The translations under genes were made by a program, and so were the position numbers. From Ignavibacterium sp. (GTDB lineage: Bacteria; Bacteroidota; Ignavibacteria; Ignavibacteriales; Ignavibacteriaceae): DNA of 64,000 nt. Shown here piece after piece: positions 46,700 through 55,612 of the stretch (its first letter is position 1; each line of letters starts with the position of its first letter). The DNA is taken from the NCBI GenBank assembly GCA_018335755.1, contig JAGXRK010000044.1, positions 1-64,000 of the forward strand, read 5' to 3'. Under the pieces are notes generated by a model. It was not told the origin of the DNA, did not search any database, and was given only the letters and a program-made list of their open reading frames with translations.

Positions 46700-48097
46700 A
46701 TGAATCTTAATACCAAAATAAAAAGAACAATATTTACTATTGAGAACAGGGAAGACCAAGGTTCAGTTTCAAACCCTGAGCAAAAGTATTTAAGACGAAT
46801 TCTTGTAAGTGGAATTGTTTCATTATTATTAATTCTATTAATCGTTTATACTTTGCCGTATACCATACTTTCCTTCAATTCTCTTATCGAGTATGCTGTA
46901 ATTGTCGCACTTGTAATATTTCTTTTTATTCTTCTGGTTCGTTACTTCGCGATACTGATATTTGCATATCTTTATCTGAATGAATACACTTTCAAAAAAA
47001 ATGGAAACTTTTCACCTTTCGTTTCAATTATTATTCCGGTCTTTAATGAACAAAAGGTGATCAGACAATCAATTAAATCATTACTTCAGCAAGACTATCC
47101 TAATTATGAAATAATTATAGTAAATGATGGATCCAATGATAACACGCAACAGGTAGCGGAATCCCTGGTTGGGGTTCATAATGGAAAAAGTAGTAGTAAA
47201 GTAAAGGTTTCACTGATTAACCAGCCAAACAGTGGTAAAGCAAAAGCTCTTAATACAGGAATTCAATACTCCAAAGCCGATTTTGTTCTTTGTATGGATG
47301 GCGATTCACAATTGTCTCCAGATGCTTTGAAATCAGCTGCCCGTCATTTTTCTAATCCAAAGATTGGTGCAGTAGCCGGAAATGTAAAAGTATTAAACAG
47401 GCGGAAGTTTTTTACTGATCTGCAAGCCTTAGAATATATTGAGGGTTTAAATATGGCCCGCAGTGCGCAGAGTTTAATAAGATTAGTAAACATTATTCCC
47501 GGTCCAATAGGTGTATTCAGGAAAAAAGCAATTGAAGATGCCGGTTTTTATTCAAGTGATACCTTTGCTGAAGATGCAGATCTTACTGTGAAAATAATTG
47601 CAGCCGGATGGAAAATTTATTACGAACCAAATTCTATTTCTTATACTGAAGCTCCTTCTACTCTTCAACAGTTACTAAAACAAAGATATAGATGGACAAG
47701 AGGTATTTTACAATCTTTAAGAAAACATAAAAAACTTTTAATTAACCCAACGATTAATTTCGGACACACATTTATTCTTTGGTCAATGTTTTATGAAGCC
47801 CTGGTTTGGCCTGCAATGAATATTGCGGCCAATATTTTCTTTATTTCTGCTGCAGTAATATTCGGATTCACTCAGCTTATCTTCTTCTGGTGGGCTGGTT
47901 TAGCTTTACTTGACCTAATAACGGCACTTTATTGTATTGCAGTTGAAAAAGAAGAGTTCAGGCTTGTGTGGTATGCAATTATTTATAGAATGTTTTTTAT
48001 ACTTATCATAGATATTTGTAAAGCAATGTCAACTATTGAAGAATTTCTGGGTATAAGAATGACGTGGGGTAAACTTGAAAGAGTTGGCGCTGTTTAG
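46700..48097 (+). CDS. Processive family 2 glycosyltransferase (PgaC/IcaA-like)
   Basis: Inner-membrane polysaccharide synthase of 465 residues. Two N-terminal helices (about 30-55 and 62-90) precede the GT-A domain. Motifs: VNDGSNDNT (nucleotide binding), DGDSQ (metal-binding DxD), TFAEDADLT (catalytic ED) and QRYRWTRG (QxxRW). The last marks processive enzymes. Two or three C-terminal helices (about 365-440) complete the pore. The GPIGVFRKKAIEDAGFYSSDT stretch, seen here as GPIGVFRK, is close to PgaC/IcaA, which make poly-N-acetylglucosamine, but other polymers are possible. Confidence 0.88.
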   Translation: MNLNTKIKRTIFTIENREDQGSVSNPEQKYLRRILVSGIVSLLLILLIVYTLPYTILSFNSLIEYAVIVALVIFLFILLVRYFAILIFAYLYLNEYTFKKNGNFSPFVSIIIPVFNEQKVIRQSIKSLLQQDYPNYEIIIVNDGSNDNTQQVAESLVGVHNGKSSSKVKVSLINQPNSGKAKALNTGIQYSKADFVLCMDGDSQLSPDALKSAARHFSNPKIGAVAGNVKVLNRRKFFTDLQALEYIEGLNMARSAQSLIRLVNIIPGPIGVFRKKAIEDAGFYSSDTFAEDADLTVKIIAAGWKIYYEPNSISYTEAPSTLQQLLKQRYRWTRGILQSLRKHKKLLINPTINFGHTFILWSMFYEALVWPAMNIAANIFFISAAVIFGFTQLIFFWWAGLALLDLITALYCIAVEKEEFRLVWYAIIYRMFFILIIDICKAMSTIEEFLGIRMTWGKLERVGAV

Positions 48098-48138
48098 GTG
48101 AATTTATTAATTAATATCAGCCATTTTAGAGGTAACAA

Positions 48139-48582
48139 ATGGAATTAATTCCTATACTATCAACAATAATACTTGTTGCAACAATAAGCACTTTTCTTCT
48201 TTCTATTGGTGCATATATTTTGTATAAAATAAGAGAGAGGAAATCAGTGAATACTTTACACAGCCGGCCTAAAACTGTGCAGGCAGAGCTCATTGTTCCA
48301 GCAGATGTACTCCCTGGAAGAAGCACACTTCAGCAATCTCAATCCCCGCAATACCAAAGTCCGTTTACGGTTCAAAAACCAGCACCGCAGTTTAAAACCA
48401 GTAAACCTGAATCTGAAATTAGTGAGCCAGCACGTTTTTCTGTTGAGGATACAAAAAAAGTTTTTGAACCACGTTATCCCTATGCAAAAAAAACAAGTGA
48501 CACAAAATTCTTTAAATATACTTCTGAAGGATATATTCCCACCGAAGATGATAAAGCGGCAGGAGTTCTTAAATGGCGTTGA
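48139..48582 (+). CDS. Small single-pass membrane protein of the exopolysaccharide locus
   Basis: 147 residues, not recognised as a family. One N-terminal membrane helix (about 5-28), then a Pro/Gln/Ser-rich, probably disordered tail and a conserved-looking C-terminus (KFFKYTSEGYIPTEDDKAAG). A strong AGAGGT ribosome binding site precedes it, and its end overlaps the next gene by 10 bases. By position it corresponds to PgaD/IcaD, the small partner of the synthase, but no sequence similarity is evident. Confidence 0.6.
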   Translation: MELIPILSTIILVATISTFLLSIGAYILYKIRERKSVNTLHSRPKTVQAELIVPADVLPGRSTLQQSQSPQYQSPFTVQKPAPQFKTSKPESEISEPARFSVEDTKKVFEPRYPYAKKTSDTKFFKYTSEGYIPTEDDKAAGVLKWR

Positions 48583-50474
48583 CAAACGCTGATCAAAAGG
48601 GAAGAATCAACCAGTTTCTGATATTACTTTCAGGAATAGTAATTCTTATTGCAGCAATTCTTGTATATTATTTCGTTTTAAGAGGAGTTTACGGCCGATT
48701 TGATATTACAAGTCTCTTACCGACAAAAGATAGTGTTGAGAAAACCCTAGCTGGAAAAACAGATCTGGCGGCAATTTTATATTCTAAATACACAGAAAAT
48801 ATGCTCCCAGACGGCAGTACATGGTTAGTTGATAATATATCTACGTGGAAAAAATTTTTAAGCAATCTTAACATTCGTTATAATATACTTACAGATCAGG
48901 ATATTGAAAATGGTAAACACCTTGATTATAAATTATTGATTCTTGCGGGGTCAAAGTCACTCAGTGATTCTGAAATCCTTCAGATAAAAAAATATCTTGA
49001 AAACGGTGGAAGTGTTTTCGCAACAAGTGGAGTGGCGAGCTATTCTGAGGACGGTAAATGGCGAGGATGGCAGTTTTTTAACCAGGTTTTTGGTATGCAA
49101 TTTACGTACGAAATTCAGCACGATAATGTTCTGAAGATTCATACCTTGAGAGGAGGTATTCCGCTTACCGCAACTATTCCCACCGGGTATCCCTTAAAAA
49201 TTGCTACATGGGATGTTCCGATGGCGGCAGAAGTTTTAGATCCAAGAACTAAACAGGTTAGTTTCTGGTATAACTTCAGATTAGAAGAAGGTTTAGTTAG
49301 AGAAGGTATAAAACGTTCAACCGGTATTGCATATGGATCATACGGTGCAGGCAGATTTGTGTGGATGGGATTTGAAATTAATTCGGTGATTGGTTTACAG
49401 GAAGATTATATTTTATTTGACAGATTTTTTAATAACTGTATCAACTGGTTAACTTACAGTCCAATTGCCTATATAAAAGATTGGCCTGATGGTTATGATG
49501 CAGCCGCAGTTATTATGCCCGTTCTTTCAAATAATGCCGTTAATATTCAGAATCTTCTGCCAATTCTACGTTCAGAAAATACACGTGCAACTTTTTTTGT
49601 TGATCCTGAGCGGGCTTCACAGAACAGAAATTTGATCGCTTCGCTGGCTGGTTATGGTGAGATTGCAGCTTTAGTTGATATTGGTTATTTGTCATCAGTA
49701 AATGATACAATAAACAAACTGAATTCATTTGAACAACAATCCGATAAAATGAAATCAGCTAAAACTATTCTTGAGAATATTACTAACACTCCTGTTTTTG
49801 GACTATTTCCTTATTACGGACTTTTTAACAACAATACTGTATCTGCAGCGATAAACTCTGAGTTTAGATATTTATTAACTGATTCACTTACTGATAGATC
49901 TGTTCCCCGAACTTTAATCAGAGGTGAAAACAGAATACTCAGCATGACCAAAACAGCCCGCGATGATTATGAGGTAATAAGAGATTATGGACTAACTCTT
50001 CCGGATTTTCAGTTTTATACTTATCAGGAGGATATTGACAGAATTCTTTTTGAAGGCGGGATGTATATTCTAAAAATTCATACTGATTTTCAATGCAGAT
50101 ATGATTACGTAGACGTTGTTAGAGACGTAATCAAAGACCTAAAGAACAAAAGGTTTTGGATAACTACAGCTTCCGAAATACATAAATGGTATGAGAAACG
50201 GGATTATATAGAGTTAAGAGCAGAAAGAAGAGGGAATAACAGAGTAGCTATTAAAGTTTCAAATCCCGGAAAAGAACTGATAAACGACCTTGTTATTGAT
50301 GTAGACCTGAATGATGATGTAATAAATATTTCACTGGATACTGAAATTATCGGAACTAAACCAGCAGTAATAAAACATGATCCTGGAAGCAGGTTTCTTT
50401 TCTTACTAATAGATAGTCTGAAACCCGGTGAATCAAGAACATATTTTATTGATTATGATCGGGCAAATACTTAA
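48573..50474 (+). CDS. Membrane-anchored GATase-like plus deacetylase-fold protein
   Basis: 633 residues. One membrane helix (about 14-36), a class-I GATase-like/flavodoxin-like domain (about 60-290, including KYLENGGSVFATSG), a polysaccharide-deacetylase-like barrel (about 300-540, ARATFFVDPERAS) and a C-terminal beta-sandwich. This order recalls the middle and C-terminal parts of PelA. The deacetylase motifs are missing: TFDDG is replaced by VIMPVLSNN and the HxxxH segment by ALVDIGYLSS. Catalysis is doubtful, so it may bind or guide polymer. Overlaps the upstream gene. Confidence 0.65.
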   Translation: MALTNADQKGRINQFLILLSGIVILIAAILVYYFVLRGVYGRFDITSLLPTKDSVEKTLAGKTDLAAILYSKYTENMLPDGSTWLVDNISTWKKFLSNLNIRYNILTDQDIENGKHLDYKLLILAGSKSLSDSEILQIKKYLENGGSVFATSGVASYSEDGKWRGWQFFNQVFGMQFTYEIQHDNVLKIHTLRGGIPLTATIPTGYPLKIATWDVPMAAEVLDPRTKQVSFWYNFRLEEGLVREGIKRSTGIAYGSYGAGRFVWMGFEINSVIGLQEDYILFDRFFNNCINWLTYSPIAYIKDWPDGYDAAAVIMPVLSNNAVNIQNLLPILRSENTRATFFVDPERASQNRNLIASLAGYGEIAALVDIGYLSSVNDTINKLNSFEQQSDKMKSAKTILENITNTPVFGLFPYYGLFNNNTVSAAINSEFRYLLTDSLTDRSVPRTLIRGENRILSMTKTARDDYEVIRDYGLTLPDFQFYTYQEDIDRILFEGGMYILKIHTDFQCRYDYVDVVRDVIKDLKNKRFWITTASEIHKWYEKRDYIELRAERRGNNRVAIKVSNPGKELINDLVIDVDLNDDVINISLDTEIIGTKPAVIKHDPGSRFLFLLIDSLKPGESRTYFIDYDRANT

Positions 50475-50539
50475 GGCCAAATATCTTTTTCAATAGTACT
50501 CAATTCATTTATACTTGTTAAATTATTTCTAACTGAACA

Positions 50540-51292
50540 ATGAAAAAAATCTGTACATTCTTATTAGTTTTTCTTGTAACAACAGTTATCTCTGTTTTCC
50601 CCCAGAAGAAGTTAGCTCTCCATTTTTCTAATGCAACCAATAAAATAGAATCTGCAAAACTTCTTGAAAAGATAACTTACTGGGAGCTATTTCTTATCAA
50701 TAATAAAATTAACTATGATGTTATTTACGATAAAGATATAGAATCCGGTATATCTCACAAAAAATATCATACGGTAGTGTTTCCCTATTCAAAAGTAGTG
50801 AGTCAAGATGAATACGTTTCAATTGAAAAATATATGGAAAATAGCGGAAATTTAATTGCATTTGGAGAGTTTTGTTTTTATGAACAGGGAATCAACACAA
50901 AAAGTTTTGAACGATTAGAATATTTATTTGGAGTTTTATATTCTGGCTATATACAGCAGAAACAAATGAGTTTATTAGCTGAATTTAGAAGCCAATTTCC
51001 AGTAACAAAAGATATTGCTAATCAGTTACCGGTTCAGGTTTCTGCTAAAAGTAGTCCAGTCTATGTTGAAATAATATCCTCCAAAAGTAAATCTCTAAGT
51101 AAAGTAAAATCAGATAACGCAAGCAACAAAATTGAGAAATCTTTAATTGTTTTTAATACTATGGATAATTCAAAAGCTGCATGGTTTTCTTTTGATCCTC
51201 TGGAAGTAATCAGCAGCAGAGAAGATGTGAAGAAAATCGAAAAAATAATTATAAATACAATAAATTGGTTTGAAGAATCTGCTCCTAATTGA
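50540..51292 (+). CDS. Exported GATase-like domain protein, paralogue of the upstream gene
   Basis: 250 residues with a signal peptide (1-21, ending VFPQ). The body aligns by eye with the GATase-like domain of the preceding 633-residue protein: WELFLINNKINYDVIYDKDIE here against WKKFLSNLNIRYNILTDQDIE there, and KYMENSGNLIAFGEF against KYLENGGSVFATSGV. It lacks the membrane anchor and deacetylase part, so it is probably a free periplasmic relative. No cysteine nucleophile of true glutamine amidotransferases is seen. Function unknown. Confidence 0.6.
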   Translation: MKKICTFLLVFLVTTVISVFPQKKLALHFSNATNKIESAKLLEKITYWELFLINNKINYDVIYDKDIESGISHKKYHTVVFPYSKVVSQDEYVSIEKYMENSGNLIAFGEFCFYEQGINTKSFERLEYLFGVLYSGYIQQKQMSLLAEFRSQFPVTKDIANQLPVQVSAKSSPVYVEIISSKSKSLSKVKSDNASNKIEKSLIVFNTMDNSKAAWFSFDPLEVISSREDVKKIEKIIINTINWFEESAPN

Positions 51293-52001
51293 TTTAGCTA
51301 TAAAAGGAATTATAAGTATGTGATTTATGAATGCTTCATTACCAAATAAGATATTTAGCTATCATTTGATCTTTTCCCTTATATTCATTTTCCTGAACAT
51401 TCAATTCTCATCCTTTACTTTTTTAACGACCGATAGAAATTAGAGACAATAGAATAATTGAGATTTATTGTAAAAATCATTTTAAGGCTAATATTGTTTA
51501 TTAAAGTTCTTGATACTAAGTCCATTAATAAAAATTATAGGGGTGATTTGAGATTCAATTTACTATCATAAAATTTAATAATTTAATAATTTTGGATCCT
51601 CGGAATTCAGTGAAGAAGTAAATAGTGCCGGAAAGGTGATTTTTGGTGATTTTCATATCTTAACTCAGCTAAAAGCTGCTTCTTTTGGCACTCAACTTGT
51701 CCATTTGCATTGGATAGGTAATAGCGATAATGAAAATATTTTCCGAATCGAGAGAAAATCTATTTATTGTGATTTTGTAGAAATTGGTAATGTGGGTTAA
51801 GATGTGACTTTTTTTACCGATAGGGGCGGTAATTTGTACGCAGGAGGCATTTTTTCTATCGCGAAAAAGTCACTTTCAACTCAGATTCTGCTAATAGTAA
51901 TACTTATTCTACAGAATTCGCGTTTAAGATGGAAATTATTAGTGAAAATACTTAGATGAATTAAATTTATTAGTTGAAGACTAACTTATTAGAAGATTAA
52001 A
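51293..52001. other. Gene-free interval with a gene remnant
   Basis: About 700 bases without an intact gene. The left half (to about 51590) is AT-rich with nothing recognisable. The right half contains the decayed fibronectin-III fragment listed separately. The hybrid kinase start lies directly after it. Confidence 0.6.
51594..51958 (+). pseudogene. Decayed fibronectin type III domain fragment
   Basis: A start-less open stretch (51594-51800) translates as a fibronectin-III strand pattern: LKAASFGTQLVHLHWIGNSD, then NENIFRIERKS and FVEIGNVG before a stop. Compare the usual LTWTDNSDNE.GFRIERS....F..IATVG in FnIII domains. The pattern continues after the stop (VTFFTDRG) and then in another frame (NSDSANSNTYSTEFAF), so at least one stop and one frameshift have accumulated. 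The remainder of the parent gene is gone. It was probably part of a secreted multidomain protein. Confidence 0.65.
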
Positions 52002-55000
52002 TTGGATGAAGCAAAAGCACATATCAAGTCTTTTCTAAAAGCAATTTTTAGAAGTTATAAGGATCCTATTCTTGTATTGGATAGCGGTAATTATGTTATT
52101 GAGTATAATGAGTCTGCAGCATCATTGTTAAAGATCAATAAAGACAACCAAAGTTTAAACGATTTACTTCTTGAGGAATCCGGCAACAAATTAAGCGAGT
52201 TGATTCAAGCTTCGATTAAAAATAAAAGCTACATAACTTATGAAGACTTTGTCCTGAAATTAAAAGATAATTCTGAAGTATTAACAAACTTAAATCTGAA
52301 CTATATAAATTTTGAAAATGATTTTTTTGTGCTTGTGTCATTACTGGGTGAAGATTCTGATTCTTCAATTTTGAATTTTACAAAAATTGATATCAGATCT
52401 CGTAATCCTGTAGAATCAATACTTAATCCGCAGCTAAGAAAAGTTCTCAAAGAAATAAAGAATCTTTATCCATTTACACTAACCGGCAAAGACAGATTAC
52501 GAAAACTTATCGATGATTTTGATGAGGCAATCCGGATAAAAACTAATACAGGCAAATTTGTTCTGGTTAATCAGTCTTATGCACAAAGTCTTGGTATTTC
52601 TGTCACTCAGCTTGAAGGAAGAAAGGAAACGGATTTTATTCCGCAGTTCGTTAAGGATTTTCTCATATCAATTGACAGGTATTTATATGAGACCCATAAT
52701 TATATAATAATTGAAGGAATTCCTCTCCAGGGAATTTTTGATGCTTCTGAACAGCAGGTTATTCAGATACCTATTCAGGATTATGAAAACAATGTAATTG
52801 CTGTAGTTAGTATTACACAAAGTAAAACCATGTATGCTGATAAAGGTATTTCAGCAGAATTGTATTTATCTGGTGAAGTAATTGAAATATTTCCAAAACC
52901 TGTGGCTTATCTTGATAAGTATAGTCAGTTTCAGCACGTAAGTGAGGATTTTTGTAAATTATTGACCATAGAATCAGAATCACTTAGCGGCATTCATATT
53001 TCAGAGGTATTGCCATCAGAATTAACTGAGATCATTAAAAATTTTCAAAACAGTAATATTTCTGTCAAAGAATTTTTTACAACTGAAGATATGATACCAT
53101 GCAGCAGTGAAGAATCAAAGTTTAAAATCTTTCTTCATAAAATTTCGCTGCATGATCTAAGTGCCGATGGAGTTTTTATATTTATTGATGAAGCCAAATC
53201 ACAAGTTGATTTAGATCAACTAATAAAACAACGAGGAAGAATGTTTGATATTTTAGTTCAAAAAAATCCTGAACCGATTTTTATTTATGATATTGAAAAC
53301 CTTCGGTTCCTGGAAGTTAACGAAGCTGCTGTGCAGCTTTATGGATATTCACACGATGAATTTTTACAGATGGATCTAACTGATTTATATACTCCGGAGG
53401 ATATTCAGACTCTGCTCGGTTCTTCATCTGAAGATTCAGAAGTAAATGCATTTGCCGGACCTTACAGGCATAAAAAGAAAAACGGTGAATCAGTTTTTGT
53501 AGAAATAAGCAAAACTAAATTCAGATTTAATGAAAAAGACTGTTTTTTTAATATTGTTAAAAACGTGTCAGCACAGCTGGAACTTGAAAAAAAGAATCAA
53601 CTTTTTAAAGCGGCTTTTGACAACACGAGTGATATAATTATCATTACTGACTCAAATGGATTCATTAATTTTATAAATAAATCTGGTACTGAATTATTAG
53701 GATATTCTGAGCAGGAAATCCAGAGTACATCCTTTGCAGCGATTGTTAAGGATGAAGACAGAGCTATGATAAATACATCTGTTTTTAATTCTGAAATTAA
53801 AGAAACAGCTTCTCTGTTGCTCGATATTAAAAAAGCTAATGGAAATTTTATTTATTCAGAAATAAGTTTTACACCAGTATTCGATTTTTCCGGTAAGGTT
53901 GAATCTTTTACTGTTCTGCTTAAACATAAAACTGAAAGTCTATCAGAATCAAAAGGGGAAGTAAAAGAGATTATAAAAGAAATTATTGTTGAAAAAACAG
54001 ACAAAATTGATTCTGAAATGCCTGACCCAAATTTCCTTTCAGGTGTATTCCATGAAATCTTAACTCCAATGAATGTTATACTGGGATTTACACAGGAATT
54101 AACTGACAGTATCAACAATCCTACTTCCGAACAAAAAGAAGCATCCGAACTGATCAATCAAAATAAATTGAAACTACTTAGTACAATGAATTCCGTTGTT
54201 GAATACTCGGAATTGCTGCAGCACAAATCGGAGTTTAGATATTCAGAAATTTCTATTACAGATTTGATCGAAAAACTGGATAAAAAAATCACAGAACTTA
54301 TAAATGTCCCTGACACACAATTTTCTTACGGCAAAATTTCATCGTCTTTGACGTTTATCACTAACTCTCAGAAATTTGAATTACTCATCAGCAGTTTGGT
54401 GAAAATTGTTGGAAAGATCATTAAGGAAAAGAAATTATATTTTTCAGCTTTTCCTCAGGATGAAGAACGTTTTATTGTTCTTGTAAGTGATAATTATAAT
54501 AATTGCTCTGACTATCTCGTATCAAAACTCAAACTGATTTTTACCGGAAATAATGATTTAAGAGATATTGGTGCTCCCAGACTTACGACACATCTTGCTA
54601 AAATAATTCTGCCCATTTTAGGCGGATCATTTATTGTTAATGAAAATATTGGTTCCGGATTTCTGTTTCCATTAAATGCTTCTAAAACTTCAGATCAGAA
54701 AAAGTTTGAAAGTGCAGATGAAAAAATAGAACAGTATTTAAATAGTGAAAAATCACTGCAACCATCGATTGAAGAACTACCTGAGTTTGAGGAATTGAAA
54801 ATACCTGATGAAAAGGTGGAGTCAGAATCACTAACAGAAGATTCAGGTGAAAAAGAAATTGAAACAGTTAATGAGTATTTATCTACTCAGGAGTCAGATC
54901 AGCAAATTGATGAACTTCCTGTTGAAGACGTAATAAATGATGATACTGTGGAATTAGTTGAACCTGAACCAGAGCCTGAACCTGAACCTGAACCTGAATT

Positions 55001-55421
55001 AAGCGAATTAGATCAGAAAGTTACCGGGAAACCTGGAACTAAATTAGATCTGACTAATCTTTCCTGTTTGTATATTGAAGATCAGGTTGATTCTCAAATT
55101 CTATTCAAAGTTCAAATGAAAGGCTTAAAAGAAATTAAATTTGCTGTAAGCTTTGAAGAAGCTTTACCAATGCTGGACAGCCGTACATTCGATTTTATTG
55201 TAATGGATATAAACTTGCAGGGAGAGTATAACGGTTTAGATGCATTAAAAATAATTAATAAAATGCCTGCTCATGAAAACACACCAATTATTGCAGTAAC
55301 TGCATATGTTCTGCCTGGAGATAAAGAAAAGTTTATTTCAACTGGTTTCAATGATTTTGTTTCTAAGCCAATATTTCGTGAAAAAATGATAGAATCATTA
55401 GAACGCGTTTTCTCAAATTAA
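52002..55421 (+). CDS. Multi-PAS hybrid kinase-like protein with receiver domain
   Basis: Cytoplasmic signalling protein of 1139 residues. Several PAS domains occupy about 1-650; the best are those starting FDILVQKNPEPIFIYDIENL and FKAAFDNTSDIIIITDSNG. A HisKA-like helix has the histidine in GVFHEILTPMNVILGFTQEL. The following ATP-binding region lacks recognisable N, G1 and G2 boxes (VSDNYNNCSDY where DNGxGI is expected). An acidic Glu/Pro linker with an EPEPEPEP run (about 985-1000) leads to a C-terminal receiver domain (YIEDQ, phospho-acceptor IVMDINLQ, VTAY, SKP). The kinase step may be lost while the receiver looks intact. TTG start. Confidence 0.75.
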   Translation: MDEAKAHIKSFLKAIFRSYKDPILVLDSGNYVIEYNESAASLLKINKDNQSLNDLLLEESGNKLSELIQASIKNKSYITYEDFVLKLKDNSEVLTNLNLNYINFENDFFVLVSLLGEDSDSSILNFTKIDIRSRNPVESILNPQLRKVLKEIKNLYPFTLTGKDRLRKLIDDFDEAIRIKTNTGKFVLVNQSYAQSLGISVTQLEGRKETDFIPQFVKDFLISIDRYLYETHNYIIIEGIPLQGIFDASEQQVIQIPIQDYENNVIAVVSITQSKTMYADKGISAELYLSGEVIEIFPKPVAYLDKYSQFQHVSEDFCKLLTIESESLSGIHISEVLPSELTEIIKNFQNSNISVKEFFTTEDMIPCSSEESKFKIFLHKISLHDLSADGVFIFIDEAKSQVDLDQLIKQRGRMFDILVQKNPEPIFIYDIENLRFLEVNEAAVQLYGYSHDEFLQMDLTDLYTPEDIQTLLGSSSEDSEVNAFAGPYRHKKKNGESVFVEISKTKFRFNEKDCFFNIVKNVSAQLELEKKNQLFKAAFDNTSDIIIITDSNGFINFINKSGTELLGYSEQEIQSTSFAAIVKDEDRAMINTSVFNSEIKETASLLLDIKKANGNFIYSEISFTPVFDFSGKVESFTVLLKHKTESLSESKGEVKEIIKEIIVEKTDKIDSEMPDPNFLSGVFHEILTPMNVILGFTQELTDSINNPTSEQKEASELINQNKLKLLSTMNSVVEYSELLQHKSEFRYSEISITDLIEKLDKKITELINVPDTQFSYGKISSSLTFITNSQKFELLISSLVKIVGKIIKEKKLYFSAFPQDEERFIVLVSDNYNNCSDYLVSKLKLIFTGNNDLRDIGAPRLTTHLAKIILPILGGSFIVNENIGSGFLFPLNASKTSDQKKFESADEKIEQYLNSEKSLQPSIEELPEFEELKIPDEKVESESLTEDSGEKEIETVNEYLSTQESDQQIDELPVEDVINDDTVELVEPEPEPEPEPEPELSELDQKVTGKPGTKLDLTNLSCLYIEDQVDSQILFKVQMKGLKEIKFAVSFEEALPMLDSRTFDFIVMDINLQGEYNGLDALKIINKMPAHENTPIIAVTAYVLPGDKEKFISTGFNDFVSKPIFREKMIESLERVFSN

Positions 55422-55442
55422 AAAAAAATTCCACACTTAAGT

Positions 55443-55482
55443 CCTCTTCTTAAAACCTCTTAAGAAGGGGATTTATTATTTG
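55443..55482 (+). terminator. Rho-independent terminator
   Basis: Stem CCTCTTCTTA / TAAGAAGGGG (one G-T pair) around an 8-base loop, followed by ATTTATTATTT, 21 bases after the hybrid kinase stop and just before the lexA promoter. Confidence 0.75.
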
Positions 55483-55492
55483 TACCCAATAC

Positions 55493-55521
55493 TTGACAAT
55501 TTACTCTGCTTTAATTACTTT
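55493..55521 (+). promoter_or_regulatory. Candidate lexA promoter
   Basis: TTGACA (55493-55498) with a 17-base spacer to TACTTT (55516-55521). The -35 is perfect for a sigma-70 type promoter and the -10 is weak. The operator palindrome begins two bases later, where transcription would start. The mapping is by inspection only. Confidence 0.5.
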
Positions 55522-55522
55522 T

Positions 55523-55540
55523 ACCATACAAATGTATGGT
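55523..55540 (+). promoter_or_regulatory. Candidate LexA operator (autoregulatory SOS box)
   Basis: 18-bp inverted repeat ACCATACA-AA-TGTATGGT, fully symmetrical in both 8-base arms. It sits right after the candidate -10 box and 73 bases before the lexA ATG, the position expected for autorepression. It differs from the E. coli CTGT-N8-ACAG and Bacillus boxes, as LexA boxes do between phyla. I did not see another copy upstream of dinB, pcrA or intI. Confidence 0.6.
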
Positions 55541-55612
55541 GGTCGGAAAAAAATAAGAATTCTGATCTTTCTCATACTTATAACCTGTGACTTACAAACC
55601 GAAGGTGTGTCT

